NCBI GenBank assembly: GCA_036563875.1
Contig: DATCLO010000207.1
Coordinates: forward strand, 62,001-126,000
Origin: ZC4RG29 sp036563875
Lineage (GTDB): Bacteria; Bacteroidota; Bacteroidia; Cytophagales; Cyclobacteriaceae
Length of the DNA: 64,000 nt
Direction: 5' to 3'
Below the pieces are notes generated by a model, which was given only the letters and a program-made list of their open reading frames with translations, did not search any database and was not told where the DNA came from. The position numbers were made by a program, and so were the translations under genes. Positions 8,948 to 17,664 of the stretch are shown piece after piece (the stretch's first letter is position 1; each line of letters begins with the position of its first letter).

Positions 8948-10207
8948 ATGAAACCGCAGGGAAAAGGCTGGCTCAAGAACTATCTCGAATTTCGAAAGGA
9001 CTTACTAAAGGACCTTGCACGATCGCGTGGCTCCCATCCCGAGCACTCGCTGTACCGGGTGATCCAGCCAACAGGTCTTATGTATGGGCAAACTGTAGGC
9101 GAAGTGGATTTTCCCGGGATGGAGGAGTGGAGCGAAAAGGACAAGATGAAAATTCTTCTCGCCGAAAGTCTTGTGAGCAGCTCCCTTGTTTTCAACGACA
9201 CGCCGGTGGATAGTCCTGACGAGCTTTCGAACGTCGTCATGAAAGCCGTTGAAAACATCGGCAACTTTTACAACAACATTTTTCCGGAGATGGCGACGCC
9301 TGCTACTACGTTGTTCGGTCGTCGGAAGACGCCCATGGAGCTGGCGGAAAAGATTCTTGAAAAGCGCATTGAGCTTACAAGTGATCTTGAAGGAAACTTC
9401 TGGGCGTACTTTTTTCATAACAGCCTTCTCTTCCTGGACATATACATATTTGGACAGTGGATTCACACCAATACGGATCGCATCGTTGCCGACTTCTTCC
9501 GATATGAGCGCGACGAGTTGCGATTTTCAATCGTAAAGGTCATCGCCGCCGCCGCTCATGCAAACAAGGAAGTCTCATTTGAAGAAAAGCGTTTGTTCGA
9601 TCTGTTCCTTTCAGGCACAGACCTTCCGGCAGACAAGCGAAAGGAGGCACTGCAGATCTTCGACAGGGGAATCTTAGTCGAGGAGCTGAACCTTCCTGCG
9701 GAAAACTCCTGGATACTGAAAAAGTTTTTCCTCGAGATTGCGACCCTGGTGCTTTGGGCTGACAGGAAGTTGGAAGATGAAGAGCTCGCTTTTCTTCGTT
9801 CCCTTTGCCGATATCTGAACTTCTCGGATGAAGATTTGGAAAACAGTCTGATTGCTGTCGAGGGATTCGTTCTGGAGCATTGGGAACAACTGGCCCGGCT
9901 ACAGAACAAACCCGATTTCCAGAAAGTGAGTGAGCAATTCATTAGTCGCGTTTCATCCCTCGCTGAGAAGAACCGGGGCCGAATTCTGAAAGAATTGGAA
10001 TCGAGCCGGGAAGTGATGAACCTCATCAAGAAGGCACGTTCCAATGAGCTCACGCCATCCGAAAAGGAACGCATGCGCACCGAACTCATCAAGGTGCTGC
10101 GAACCATACCAACATTTGTGATTGTGTCATTGCCGCAACGCTTTCTCACGTTGCCGATTTTGTTGAAGATTCTTCCTAAGAATCTTTTCGCAGAAGGCGT
10201 TAGTTGA
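8948..10207 (+). CDS. TerB/LETM1-like protein
   Basis: About 419 residues, mostly helical. The middle part has two TerB-like acidic hairpins (AHANKEVSFEEKRLFDLF and ADRKLEDEELAFLRSL). The C-terminus carries a LETM1-like segment, IPTFVIVSLPQRFL followed by LPILLKILPKNLF, resembling the proline-rich motif of mitochondrial LETM1 cation/proton exchange proteins. Database names such as LETM1-related protein exist for Bacteroidota homologues. One hydrophobic stretch (FFHNSLLFLDIYIFG) could associate with the membrane. I chose ATG 8948 over the in-frame TTG 8921. It follows purE and ends five bases before the convergent TerC gene. A role in cation homeostasis is inference only. Confidence 0.7.
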   Translation: MKPQGKGWLKNYLEFRKDLLKDLARSRGSHPEHSLYRVIQPTGLMYGQTVGEVDFPGMEEWSEKDKMKILLAESLVSSSLVFNDTPVDSPDELSNVVMKAVENIGNFYNNIFPEMATPATTLFGRRKTPMELAEKILEKRIELTSDLEGNFWAYFFHNSLLFLDIYIFGQWIHTNTDRIVADFFRYERDELRFSIVKVIAAAAHANKEVSFEEKRLFDLFLSGTDLPADKRKEALQIFDRGILVEELNLPAENSWILKKFFLEIATLVLWADRKLEDEELAFLRSLCRYLNFSDEDLENSLIAVEGFVLEHWEQLARLQNKPDFQKVSEQFISRVSSLAEKNRGRILKELESSREVMNLIKKARSNELTPSEKERMRTELIKVLRTIPTFVIVSLPQRFLTLPILLKILPKNLFAEGVS

Positions 10208-10212
10208 AACCT

Positions 10213-11238
10213 CTAATCAAGGTCGGACGCATTGCTCTTGCGTGGCACAAGCACAGAAAACACAATAGCAAGCGTAAGGGTTGCGATGATGACAGCGAAC
10301 GACACATACACGTTAACGTGAATATTCACGATCTCCAGCATCATCTTCGCGCCGATGAAGAAAAGAATGATGGACAATCCTTTTTGCAGGAGGTAGAACC
10401 TGTCGATGATACCCGCGAGCAGGAAGAACATGGCACGCAGTCCCATCACAGCGAAAATATTTGACGTGTAAATCAGAAACTCATTTTGCGTAATAGCAAA
10501 CGCGGCGGGAATGGAGTCGACGGCAAATATGATGTCCGTGGTTTCGATCAGCACAATGACCAGGAAGAGCGGCGTAAACATCAACTTGTTGTGTTTCCTA
10601 ACGATAAACTTTCCGCCGTGGTCACCGGTTGAAATCGGCAGGTACTTCCGGCAGAATCGCATGATCGGATTCTTTTCCGGTTCGATCTTCTCATCACCGT
10701 CTTCAAAGTAGATTCGGATCCCCGAATAGATCAGGAACACACCAAACACGTAAAGGATCCATTCCAGCCGGTGGATCAGGTAGGCGCTGACGAAAATGAA
10801 AACGCCGCGGAAGACGATAGCACCGATAATGCCCCAGAACAGAACCTTGTGATAGTATTCCTCGCCGACCTGGAAATATTTCAGAATAAGAAGTATGACA
10901 AAGATGTTGTCGATCGACAGCGCCTTTTCCGTAAGGTAGGCCGAGAAATACTCCACCGCGGCGGTGGCGCCGCCTTCATCGTAGATGTGTACCAGCAAAC
11001 CAAAAAGTGTCGAAATGACAACCCAAAAGATGGACTGGTATAGGGCAGAGCGTGTGGATATCTTGTGTGCAGACCGGTTGAGCAATCCCAGGTCCAGGAC
11101 CAGGAACAAAATAATCGTCACTGAGAAGACGATAAAGAGTACGGTCTCACGCTCGCTGTTAAAAAAAGTGAACAGGCCAATGTTGAGAATGGGTTGCAAT
11201 GGAGCTAGTTCCTCAGTTGTAGTGCCGAAAAAATCCAA
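10213..11238 (-). CDS. TerC-family integral membrane protein
   Basis: A 341-residue multi-pass inner-membrane protein of the TerC/Alx family, linked elsewhere to Mn(II) export, pH response or tellurite resistance. The family motifs are clear: acidic residues within membrane segments in EKALSIDNIFVILLIL and IETTDIIFAVDSIPAAFAI, plus the late segment NIFAVMGLRAMFFLL. No ATG fits the start. TTG 11238 is chosen, with GGGAGG about 20 bases upstream; the frame stays open a little further. It is convergent with the TerB/LETM1 gene and downstream of a Fur-family gene on the same strand. The 5' leader is too short for the Mn riboswitch that precedes some TerC genes. Confidence 0.88.
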   Translation of the reverse strand: MDFFGTTTEELAPLQPILNIGLFTFFNSERETVLFIVFSVTIILFLVLDLGLLNRSAHKISTRSALYQSIFWVVISTLFGLLVHIYDEGGATAAVEYFSAYLTEKALSIDNIFVILLILKYFQVGEEYYHKVLFWGIIGAIVFRGVFIFVSAYLIHRLEWILYVFGVFLIYSGIRIYFEDGDEKIEPEKNPIMRFCRKYLPISTGDHGGKFIVRKHNKLMFTPLFLVIVLIETTDIIFAVDSIPAAFAITQNEFLIYTSNIFAVMGLRAMFFLLAGIIDRFYLLQKGLSIILFFIGAKMMLEIVNIHVNVYVSFAVIIATLTLAIVFSVLVPRKSNASDLD

Positions 11239-11269
11239 AAAATAATCAAAGTACCGCCTCCCAAACTCA

Positions 11270-11277
11270 CAAAATTA
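11270..11277 (-). promoter_or_regulatory. Candidate -7 element of terC gene
   Basis: Read on the minus strand this is TAATTTTG, a perfect TAnnTTTG match, about 31 bases before the proposed TTG start and just after the Fur-family gene ends. No well-spaced -33 TTTG was found. Confidence 0.4.
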
Positions 11278-11314
11278 CAAATATTATTCAAATCTCTGAA
11301 AACCAATTTGGACC

Positions 11315-11740
11315 TCACCGGCCGGTTCCACACGCCGAACACACGCCCTGAACCAGCACGTTGATTTCCTCGACGCTGTAATGGCGCGGTAGCCGTATCT
11401 CGGGAACTTCTACGTCCAGGCAATTCGTCTGGCCACATCGCACACACTTGAAATGAAGGTGATTATGGTGGTGTTCCGCAACAGAGCAGTCGCCCACACA
11501 CAGTGCATACTTCAACCCCCCGGCATCATCCAGCACCTTGTGTATGAGTCCACGGTTCAGGAAAGTTTTCAATGTGCGATACACCGTGACTCTGTCCAGC
11601 GAATCCGCAATCTCGCTTTCGATGTCGGCATGCGAGAGTGCATGATCCTTTCTCAGAAAAAGGTGAAGGATCGTCTGCCGGTTGGGCGTTGAACGCAGCT
11701 TATAGGTCTTAAGCAGGTTGTTCGCAGCCAGAGTGTTCAT
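11315..11740 (-). CDS. Fur-family metalloregulator
   Basis: A 141-residue DNA-binding repressor of the Fur/Zur/PerR family. The winged-helix part includes HADIESEIADSLDRVTVYRTLKTF. The dimerisation part has the His-rich metal site EHHHNHLHFKC and two structural-zinc Cys pairs, CVRC and CSAC. It cannot be sorted into Fur, Zur or PerR from motifs alone. It lies 14 bases after the ABC exporter gene and 76 bases before the TerC gene, all on the minus strand. Proximity to TerC and FeoAB fits metal control, but no operator was identified. Confidence 0.9.
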   Translation of the reverse strand: MNTLAANNLLKTYKLRSTPNRQTILHLFLRKDHALSHADIESEIADSLDRVTVYRTLKTFLNRGLIHKVLDDAGGLKYALCVGDCSVAEHHHNHLHFKCVRCGQTNCLDVEVPEIRLPRHYSVEEINVLVQGVCSACGTGR

Positions 11741-11754
11741 TTCGTCAAGTTATG

Positions 11755-13533
11755 CTATTGCAACTGAAGTCTCAACAAATTTTGATAAATGCCCTGATCG
11801 CGCATTGCCAGTTCCTGGTGCGATCCGGCCTCGGCAAGTTTGCCCTCGTCAATGACCAGGATGCGATCGGCTTTGCGAATGGTGCTCAGCCTGTGCGCTA
11901 TGACGATGGTGGTCCTGCCTTCCATCAGTTTCTCAAGAGCCTGTTGTATCAAATATTCAGACTCTGCGTCGAGAGAACTCGTAGCCTCATCGAGGACGAG
12001 GATAGCAGGATCTTTCAGGATGGCACGTGCGATCGCTATGCGCTGACGCTGTCCCCCGGATAGCGCTATGCCGCGGTCGCCTACCAGTGTGTTAAAACCA
12101 TCCGGGAACGCCTCGATAAACTCCAGCGCATTCGCCTTGCGGGCGGCTTCTACCACCTCGTCGTGCATGGCTCCTGGTTTACCGAACGCAATATTCTCGT
12201 AAATCGTGCCGCCGAAAAGCAGTACCTCCTGCGGAACGATACCGATGTTTTCCCGGTACGTGGACAGCTCGTACGAAGAGGCCGGTTGCCCATCTACCCG
12301 GATGCATCCTTCGGTTGGCTCATAAAAGCGAAGAAGAAGGCTAATTAAAGTCGACTTCCCTGCGCCGCTGGATCCAACAAGCGCCACTGTTTCGCCGGCA
12401 TGGATGGAGAAACTCATCCGGTTGGTAACCAGCACACCGGGTCGGGTAGGATAAAAAAATGAAACGTTCTCAAATTCAACTCTTCCCTCAAAACGAATCT
12501 TGTCTTTCTTCCCACGACCCGGTTCTTCATCTTTAGCCAGCAATTCGAGAAGGCGTCCCGATGCGCCCACCGCACGCTGCAGTTGCGCGTAAATGTCACC
12601 GAGACCGGCGATCGATCCTCCGACAAACGTTGTATACAGGACGAATGAAAACAGGTCGCCGACAGACATCGCACCTGACTGCACAAGCGTCGCTCCATAC
12701 CACGCGACGGCAACGATGCCTCCGAACAAAACGAAGATGACAAACGAGATGAGCAATCCCCGGTAACGCGCCGAGCGTACGGCGGCGCGCACAACTTCGC
12801 GAAGGGCCTTACGATATCGGAGCAACAACAGCGCTTCACTAGTGAACGCCTTTACAACAGCTATTCCCTGAAGCGCTTCTGCAACCAACGCATTGGAAGT
12901 TGCAAGTTTGTCCTGCGTGTTGCGCGACAACTTTCGGATGTACTTACCAAACGCAAGGGCGAGAATCACGAGCACAGGGAACGTCGTCAGCATGAACATC
13001 GTCAGCTTCGGCGTGAGATAAAACAGCAGTGCGATTCCTGTCAGCAGGGTAATGATTTGTCGAAGCAACTCTGCCAGCGTAGTGGTAAACGTTTCCTGGA
13101 GCGATTGAACATCCGATGCGATCCGGCTCGTAAGTTCTCCTGCCCGGTGACGATCAAAAAATTCCATCGGCAACGCAATCATCTTGCCGAACACCGACGC
13201 GCGCAGGTCTGAGAGTGCCCGCTCACTGACAATGGAAAAGGTGTATACACGAATAAATGAGAAGACTCCAAGAACAAACAACACGAGGACGAGAATGCCC
13301 GCCACCTGATTGAGCGACGTAAAGTGCGGATCAGTTTTTCCCGTTGCCAGGTCAAGGAGTCGACCTGCATAGTATGGGAATGATAACAACGTAAAACTCG
13401 AAAGGATCAGCGCAACAAGTCCGGCTGCAAAAATCCATTTGTACGGCAGGGCAAACTTGAATACACCCAATAGTTGAGCGAGGCCTTCCTTTCCAAGCTT
13501 TCCCTTCTTGGTGTCCCGTTCCGCTTCTGTCAT
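11755..13533 (-). CDS. ABC exporter, fused membrane and ATPase domains
   Basis: Half-transporter of about 592 residues in the MsbA/multidrug exporter class; it would act as a homodimer in the inner membrane. Six membrane helices fill roughly residues 25-310. The ATPase follows with Walker A GSSGAGKST, Q-loop GIVPQE, signature LSGGQRQRIAIARA, Walker B ILVLDEATSSLD and H-loop IVIAHRLST. The substrate is unknown; lipid or drug export is typical of the family. ATG 13533 gives a charged N-terminus; GTG 13545 would add four residues. The gene sits between a lipoprotein gene (20 bases upstream) and the Fur-family gene. Confidence 0.92.
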   Translation of the reverse strand: MTEAERDTKKGKLGKEGLAQLLGVFKFALPYKWIFAAGLVALILSSFTLLSFPYYAGRLLDLATGKTDPHFTSLNQVAGILVLVLFVLGVFSFIRVYTFSIVSERALSDLRASVFGKMIALPMEFFDRHRAGELTSRIASDVQSLQETFTTTLAELLRQIITLLTGIALLFYLTPKLTMFMLTTFPVLVILALAFGKYIRKLSRNTQDKLATSNALVAEALQGIAVVKAFTSEALLLLRYRKALREVVRAAVRSARYRGLLISFVIFVLFGGIVAVAWYGATLVQSGAMSVGDLFSFVLYTTFVGGSIAGLGDIYAQLQRAVGASGRLLELLAKDEEPGRGKKDKIRFEGRVEFENVSFFYPTRPGVLVTNRMSFSIHAGETVALVGSSGAGKSTLISLLLRFYEPTEGCIRVDGQPASSYELSTYRENIGIVPQEVLLFGGTIYENIAFGKPGAMHDEVVEAARKANALEFIEAFPDGFNTLVGDRGIALSGGQRQRIAIARAILKDPAILVLDEATSSLDAESEYLIQQALEKLMEGRTTIVIAHRLSTIRKADRILVIDEGKLAEAGSHQELAMRDQGIYQNLLRLQLQ

Positions 13534-13552
13534 TTCCTGTTCCACAAAACAA

Positions 13553-14152
13553 TCAATCGTAGGTCAAAGCTCCCTTGATGGCGAACTTCATTGAATCGCC
13601 CAGAATCATTTTCTGTGCCCCGCGAATTTCATAGCCGACTACGGCAGGTCCGCCATCTACATCCTCGAACTCCATTGCGAGGAAACGACCGGATGCATAC
13701 AATCGATTCTCTTCAGAAACTTCACCCTCAATTCGCCTGATCTTTTCCGGAGTGTCCTGATAATAAATGCGCACATACGAGAGGGGCAAAGGCTGTGTTG
13801 CTGTATACTGAATAATGGCCAGGTTGCTCGTTGCGTCGCGAATTCCCTGCTCTCCGCTATACTGTGTTGCGTTGAGGGTTTTCTCGTTGAGATCGAGTTG
13901 CCGAAATATTTCGAGCTCTCGTGCCCACATCGCACTGTCCAGATCGTGTAAAACTACCTTCTCGGATTCACCATTGATTACGGCTTCCTTTTCAAGCGCG
14001 GGTTGGAGTTCAACAAGGCGTCGAACCTGCGCGCTGATCAAACTGTCAAGATTGTAGAACACCTGCGTACGTTGCTGCGCCTTGCGTTCGCACGCCGGCA
14101 AGATCAGGGCCAATACAATAACCCACAGTCCACTATGGCGTGACAAGAACAT
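13553..14152 (-). CDS. Predicted lipoprotein of unknown function
   Basis: A 199-residue protein with a lipoprotein signal: short basic N-terminus, hydrophobic run LWVIVLALILPAC and Cys at residue 21. After acylation it would sit in the inner or outer membrane facing the periplasm. No known domain was recognised. The mature part starts with a charged helical region (LISAQVRRLVELQPALEKEAV) and ends in strands. Its start overlaps the gpmI stop by 20 bases, so it is probably translated from the gpmI message. The ABC exporter follows; a functional link is possible but unproven. Confidence 0.72.
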   Translation of the reverse strand: MFLSRHSGLWVIVLALILPACERKAQQRTQVFYNLDSLISAQVRRLVELQPALEKEAVINGESEKVVLHDLDSAMWARELEIFRQLDLNEKTLNATQYSGEQGIRDATSNLAIIQYTATQPLPLSYVRIYYQDTPEKIRRIEGEVSEENRLYASGRFLAMEFEDVDGGPAVVGYEIRGAQKMILGDSMKFAIKGALTYD

Positions 14153-15659
14153 TCCCGGTCATTTGTGGTGGTATCGGTATACCCATCAACGTGAGGATGG
14201 TCGGTGCCAGGTCGCCGAGTTTCCCATCGCGGATGGTACCACGATATTCTTTATCTACCAGAATGCAGGGTACAAGGTTGGTGGTATGCGCTGTATTAGG
14301 AGTACCATCGGGATTGATCATCATATCAGCGTTGCCATGATCCGCGATAATGATCGTCGTGTATCCATTGGCTAGTGCAGCTTCCGTTACACGACCTGCG
14401 CATTGGTCAACCGTCTCGCATGCTTTCACTGCAGCTTCAAAGACACCTGTGTGTCCCACCATGTCAGGGTTTGCAAAGTTCAGGCAAATGAAGTCGGCGG
14501 ATTGTCTTTCCAGCTCCGGGATAATGCTGTCACGGATATCCGGCGCACTCATCTCAGGCTTAAGATCGTATGTGGGCACTTTGGGTGAAGGACACAGTAT
14601 CCGCTTCTCACCGTCGAATGGTGTTTCCCTGCCTCCTGAAAAAAAGAAAGTAACGTGTGGATATTTTTCTGTCTCTGCGATTCGTATTTGTCGCTTACCC
14701 GCCTTGGCAAGCACTTCGCCCAGGGTGTTATCCAGATTATCCTTTTCGAACACCGGCTTCACGCCTTCAAAGGTGTCATCGTAGATTGTCATGGTGATGT
14801 AGCGGAGGCTGAGCTTTTTCATTCCGTGGTCTGGAATGTCTTTTTGAGTCAGTACCTCCGTGATCTGCCGTCCGCGGTCCGTCCGGAAGTTGAAGCAGAA
14901 CACCACATCGCCATCGCGAATAGTGCCTACCGGGTGTCCAGTGCTATTGGTAACCACAATGGGTTTGATGAACTCGTCTGTGACGCCTTTGGCGTAGGAG
15001 TCCATTACCGCAGACCGAACGTCCTGTGTCGGTTCGCCTTTACCATGAACAAGCAGGTCGTACGCCAGGCGGACACGTTCCCAGCGGTGGTCGCGGTCCA
15101 TGGCATAGTACCGTCCGACAACGCTGGCCAGCTGGCCGGTCGTGCGTTTCATGGCATGCTGAAGTTCATCCAGGAAGCCCAGGCCGCTCTTAGGGTCGGT
15201 ATCCCTGCCATCAGTAAATGCGTGAACAAACACATTACTTACCCCTTTCCGGTGAGCCGCCTCCAGGACGCCAATCAGGTGGCGAATGTGGGAATGGACC
15301 CCGCCGTCAGAGACCAGTCCAATGAGGTGGAATGCCCGGCCGGTGGATTTGGCATATTCAAAGGCCTCCGAAAGCACAGGATTTGTATCGAATTGCCTTT
15401 CGTCGATAGCCTTATTGATCCGCACGAGGTCCTGATACACGACCCTTCCCGCCCCGATGTTCATGTGGCCCACCTCTGAATTGCCCATTTGCCCTTCGGG
15501 AAGGCCTACGGCGAGACCGGAGGCTTCCAGTTTGCTGTGGGGGTAACGGGGGTACAGCGAGTCGATAAAAGGAGTATTCGCCTTATCCACCGCGGAAACC
15601 TCCTTATTGGTAGCGATCCCCCAACCGTCGAGGATCATCAGTAGTACTTTCCTGTTCAT
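14133..15659 (-). CDS. gpmI: Cofactor-independent phosphoglycerate mutase
   Basis: Interconverts 3- and 2-phosphoglycerate in glycolysis using two Mn(II) ions and a phosphoserine intermediate. The 508-residue protein has the metal site MILDGWG (7-13), the catalytic Ser in GNSEVGH (Ser61) and the C-terminal metal motif IIADHGNADMM. Length is standard. It has its own -7 element (15693-15700) 33 bases upstream. The lipoprotein and ABC exporter genes follow closely on the same strand. Confidence 0.97.
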   Translation of the reverse strand: MNRKVLLMILDGWGIATNKEVSAVDKANTPFIDSLYPRYPHSKLEASGLAVGLPEGQMGNSEVGHMNIGAGRVVYQDLVRINKAIDERQFDTNPVLSEAFEYAKSTGRAFHLIGLVSDGGVHSHIRHLIGVLEAAHRKGVSNVFVHAFTDGRDTDPKSGLGFLDELQHAMKRTTGQLASVVGRYYAMDRDHRWERVRLAYDLLVHGKGEPTQDVRSAVMDSYAKGVTDEFIKPIVVTNSTGHPVGTIRDGDVVFCFNFRTDRGRQITEVLTQKDIPDHGMKKLSLRYITMTIYDDTFEGVKPVFEKDNLDNTLGEVLAKAGKRQIRIAETEKYPHVTFFFSGGRETPFDGEKRILCPSPKVPTYDLKPEMSAPDIRDSIIPELERQSADFICLNFANPDMVGHTGVFEAAVKACETVDQCAGRVTEAALANGYTTIIIADHGNADMMINPDGTPNTAHTTNLVPCILVDKEYRGTIRDGKLGDLAPTILTLMGIPIPPQMTGNVLVTP

Positions 15660-15692
15660 TAGCCAGCTACCGGAAAACGTTGTCTAAGGCCG

Positions 15693-15700
15693 CAAATATA
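15693..15700 (-). promoter_or_regulatory. Candidate -7 element of gpmI
   Basis: Read on the minus strand this is TATATTTG, a perfect TAnnTTTG match, 33 bases before the gpmI ATG. The rest of the 200-base divergent spacer (15660-15859) contains no gene or clear hairpin. A one-mismatch element TATATTTC near 15798 could serve the plus-strand gene. Confidence 0.5.
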
Positions 15701-15859
15701 GCCATGTGAAAAGGAAATAAGTCGTTGATTTTGAAGGATTCACCAAAAGAAGCAGCGTTGCAACGATTGCGGAAGATCGGGCTGTAGATTTTTCACTATA
15801 TTTCCAACAATGGCATAGTTTTCGCCCATTTTTTCGATTAACCCAGTAAGGTTGTCATC

Positions 15860-16261
15860 ATGAGCATAAACAGGTCACTTTTTGCGTTGATCGCATTTTT
15901 TTCAACGTTTTCAGGGGTTTTAGGGCAAGGTCAGAGCAACATCATCGAGCAGGTGAGGGAAACCATTGGTGCGGGCAGTGCGAAGGAGCTTTCCAAATAT
16001 CTGAACCAGACCGTCGACGTTATGATCGACGAGCAACTGCAGTCGTATAGCAAGGCCCAGGCCGAGTTCGTTTTGCGGGATTTCTTCAGAAACCATCCTG
16101 CCAACGAGTTCACCATTATTCACCAGGGATCATCCAAGGGCGGCCAACCTTTTGCCATAGGCCTCTATAAAAGCGGCGATGAAACGTACCGCGTTTTCAT
16201 GAAAATCAAGGCCACTGACAAGCAGCAGCTTGTGCATGAAATTCGTTTTTCGAAGGAATAA
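15860..16261 (+). CDS. DUF4783 secreted protein
   Basis: A 133-residue protein with a typical signal peptide (SLFALIAFFSTFSGVLG, cleavage likely after GLG or nearby). The mature part resembles the DUF4783 family, a small cystatin/NTF2-like alpha-beta fold of unknown function found in Bacteroidota, with core segments LRDFFRNHPANEFTII and GDETYRVFMKI. No catalytic residues are evident. As I recall, it often precedes nadC in this phylum, as here (47 bases apart), although nadC seems to have its own promoter. Confidence 0.72.
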   Translation: MSINRSLFALIAFFSTFSGVLGQGQSNIIEQVRETIGAGSAKELSKYLNQTVDVMIDEQLQSYSKAQAEFVLRDFFRNHPANEFTIIHQGSSKGGQPFAIGLYKSGDETYRVFMKIKATDKQQLVHEIRFSKE

Positions 16262-16296
16262 GTATTCCCCCTCATCCAAAGTAAGCCCGTCCGGTC

Positions 16297-16304
16297 TATT
16301 TTTG
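16297..16304 (+). promoter_or_regulatory. Candidate -7 element of nadC, four bases before ATG
   Basis: TATTTTTG is a perfect TAnnTTTG match ending exactly four bases before the nadC ATG (16309). If it acts as a normal -7 element, transcription would start at about the A of the ATG. No -33 TTTG at the usual spacing was seen. Confidence 0.45.
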
Positions 16305-16308
16305 CACG

Positions 16309-17178
16309 ATGACGCCGGACTATATCACTGATGAATACCTCGATCGGTTCATTAAGCAGGCTTTGCAGGAGGACGTGGGCGACGGAGACCACTCAACCCT
16401 TTGCTGCGTTGGGGAGCGGCAGACGGCCTCAGCACATCTCATGGTAAAGGAGGACGGCATTCTGGCCGGCGTAGCCCTGGCCCAACGGATCTTCAAGCAT
16501 TTCGATCCCGAACTTTCCTTAAAGGTATCGCTTACTGACGGCGCGACTGTCCGGCGCGGCGACATCGCGTTTATCGTGTATGGGCGGGCGCGCTCAATAC
16601 TCACGACAGAGCGCCTGGTGCTGAACTGCATGCAGCGCATGAGCGGAATTGCAACCGCCACCCGGCGCATGGTGGAGGCAACCGCCGGAACCCACGCTAA
16701 AATCATTGACACGCGGAAGACAACGCCAAACTTCCGACTGCCCGAAAAATGGGCCGTATCGATCGGCGGCGGCCAGAACCACCGCCTGGGGTTGTATGAC
16801 ATGATTATGCTCAAGGACAATCATGTCGCGCTCGCAGGTGGGATTCGCGAGGCGATCCTTCGCGCAAAAGATTATATTCGCGCCACCGGAAAGAAACTAA
16901 AGGTTGAGATTGAGGTGGTAAACGTCGAGCAGGCCGTGGAGGCTGCCGAGACGGGACAAGTTGATGTAATCATGCTCGACAACATGTCGCCCGATGAGAT
17001 GGCAAAAGCTGTAAAGGCTATTGCGGGACGATGCACCACCGAAGCCAGCGGTGGCATTACGATGGAAACTATTCGCTCAGTGGCACAAACGGGAGTAGAC
17101 TACATCTCCGTAGGTGCGCTTACGCACAGCGTCAGGAGTCTCGACCTGAGCCTGAAGATTCGGGTCGACAAAAACTGA
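16309..17178 (+). CDS. nadC: Nicotinate-nucleotide pyrophosphorylase (carboxylating)
   Basis: Quinolinate phosphoribosyltransferase of NAD synthesis: quinolinate plus PRPP gives nicotinate mononucleotide, CO2 and pyrophosphate. The 289-residue protein shows EDVGDGDHST near the N-terminus, the RMSGIAT segment, the substrate-binding DTRKTTPNFR and the barrel motifs IMLKDNHV, VDVIMLDNM and SGGIT. It has standard length. The following YcxB-like gene begins nine bases downstream. nadK elsewhere in the window completes a later NAD(P) step. Confidence 0.96.
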   Translation: MTPDYITDEYLDRFIKQALQEDVGDGDHSTLCCVGERQTASAHLMVKEDGILAGVALAQRIFKHFDPELSLKVSLTDGATVRRGDIAFIVYGRARSILTTERLVLNCMQRMSGIATATRRMVEATAGTHAKIIDTRKTTPNFRLPEKWAVSIGGGQNHRLGLYDMIMLKDNHVALAGGIREAILRAKDYIRATGKKLKVEIEVVNVEQAVEAAETGQVDVIMLDNMSPDEMAKAVKAIAGRCTTEASGGITMETIRSVAQTGVDYISVGALTHSVRSLDLSLKIRVDKN

Positions 17179-17187
17179 AACAACATT

Positions 17188-17664
17188 ATGATCGTACGGA
17201 CAAAGAATTACAAACTCGATACTAAGACCTACACCCGGATTGCATTCCGCAATATCATGAAGAAGCAGGGCTGGATCGCCGCGCTGTGTGCATTGGCCTT
17301 GTGTATCCCGGCTATCTGGATTCCTAGTGTATGGTGGTTTATCGGCGCTATCATCGCGTTTCTTCTTTACATGCTCTTCTGGTGGATACAGTTCTATGGG
17401 GTCACGCAGCTGGAACAAGGAAAGGTACTGTTTCAAAAATATTCCTACGAGATCAGCAGTCAGCAGATTCTCATGAAGGTCAGTCCCCGTGAAGGCATGC
17501 CCCTGAAATGGGATCAGATCAAGTCTGCCTATATCGACAAGGACGCGTTCGTTCTTTTCGTCAACAAGGCGCAAATCATCCATTTACCTTTTCGTATCTT
17601 CAATACGGAGAATGAACGCAAGTTCGTAGCGAGCATTCTCAGGAATAAAGGATACACTAAGTAG
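17188..17664 (+). CDS. YcxB-like membrane protein
   Basis: A 158-residue protein with two closely spaced membrane helices (WIAALCALALCIPAIWI and WWFIGAIIAFLLYMLFW) and a C-terminal soluble part resembling the YcxB-like fold (KWDQIKSAYIDKDAFVLFVNKAQIIHLPFRIF). Function is unknown for this family; the soluble part is PH-domain-like. It stands between nadC and recX with minimal spacing, and its TAG stop directly abuts the recX GTG. Confidence 0.75.
   Translation: MIVRTKNYKLDTKTYTRIAFRNIMKKQGWIAALCALALCIPAIWIPSVWWFIGAIIAFLLYMLFWWIQFYGVTQLEQGKVLFQKYSYEISSQQILMKVSPREGMPLKWDQIKSAYIDKDAFVLFVNKAQIIHLPFRIFNTENERKFVASILRNKGYTK

Noticed and set aside
11239..11314. Possible Mn riboswitch upstream of the TerC gene
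   Set aside because: The spacer is only 76 bases and contains a -7 element; it is too short for the known structure.
14655..15479. Long open frame on the plus strand opposite gpmI
   Set aside because: It is a shadow of gpmI, whose active-site motifs are intact on the minus strand; no promoter or protein family fits the plus-strand frame.
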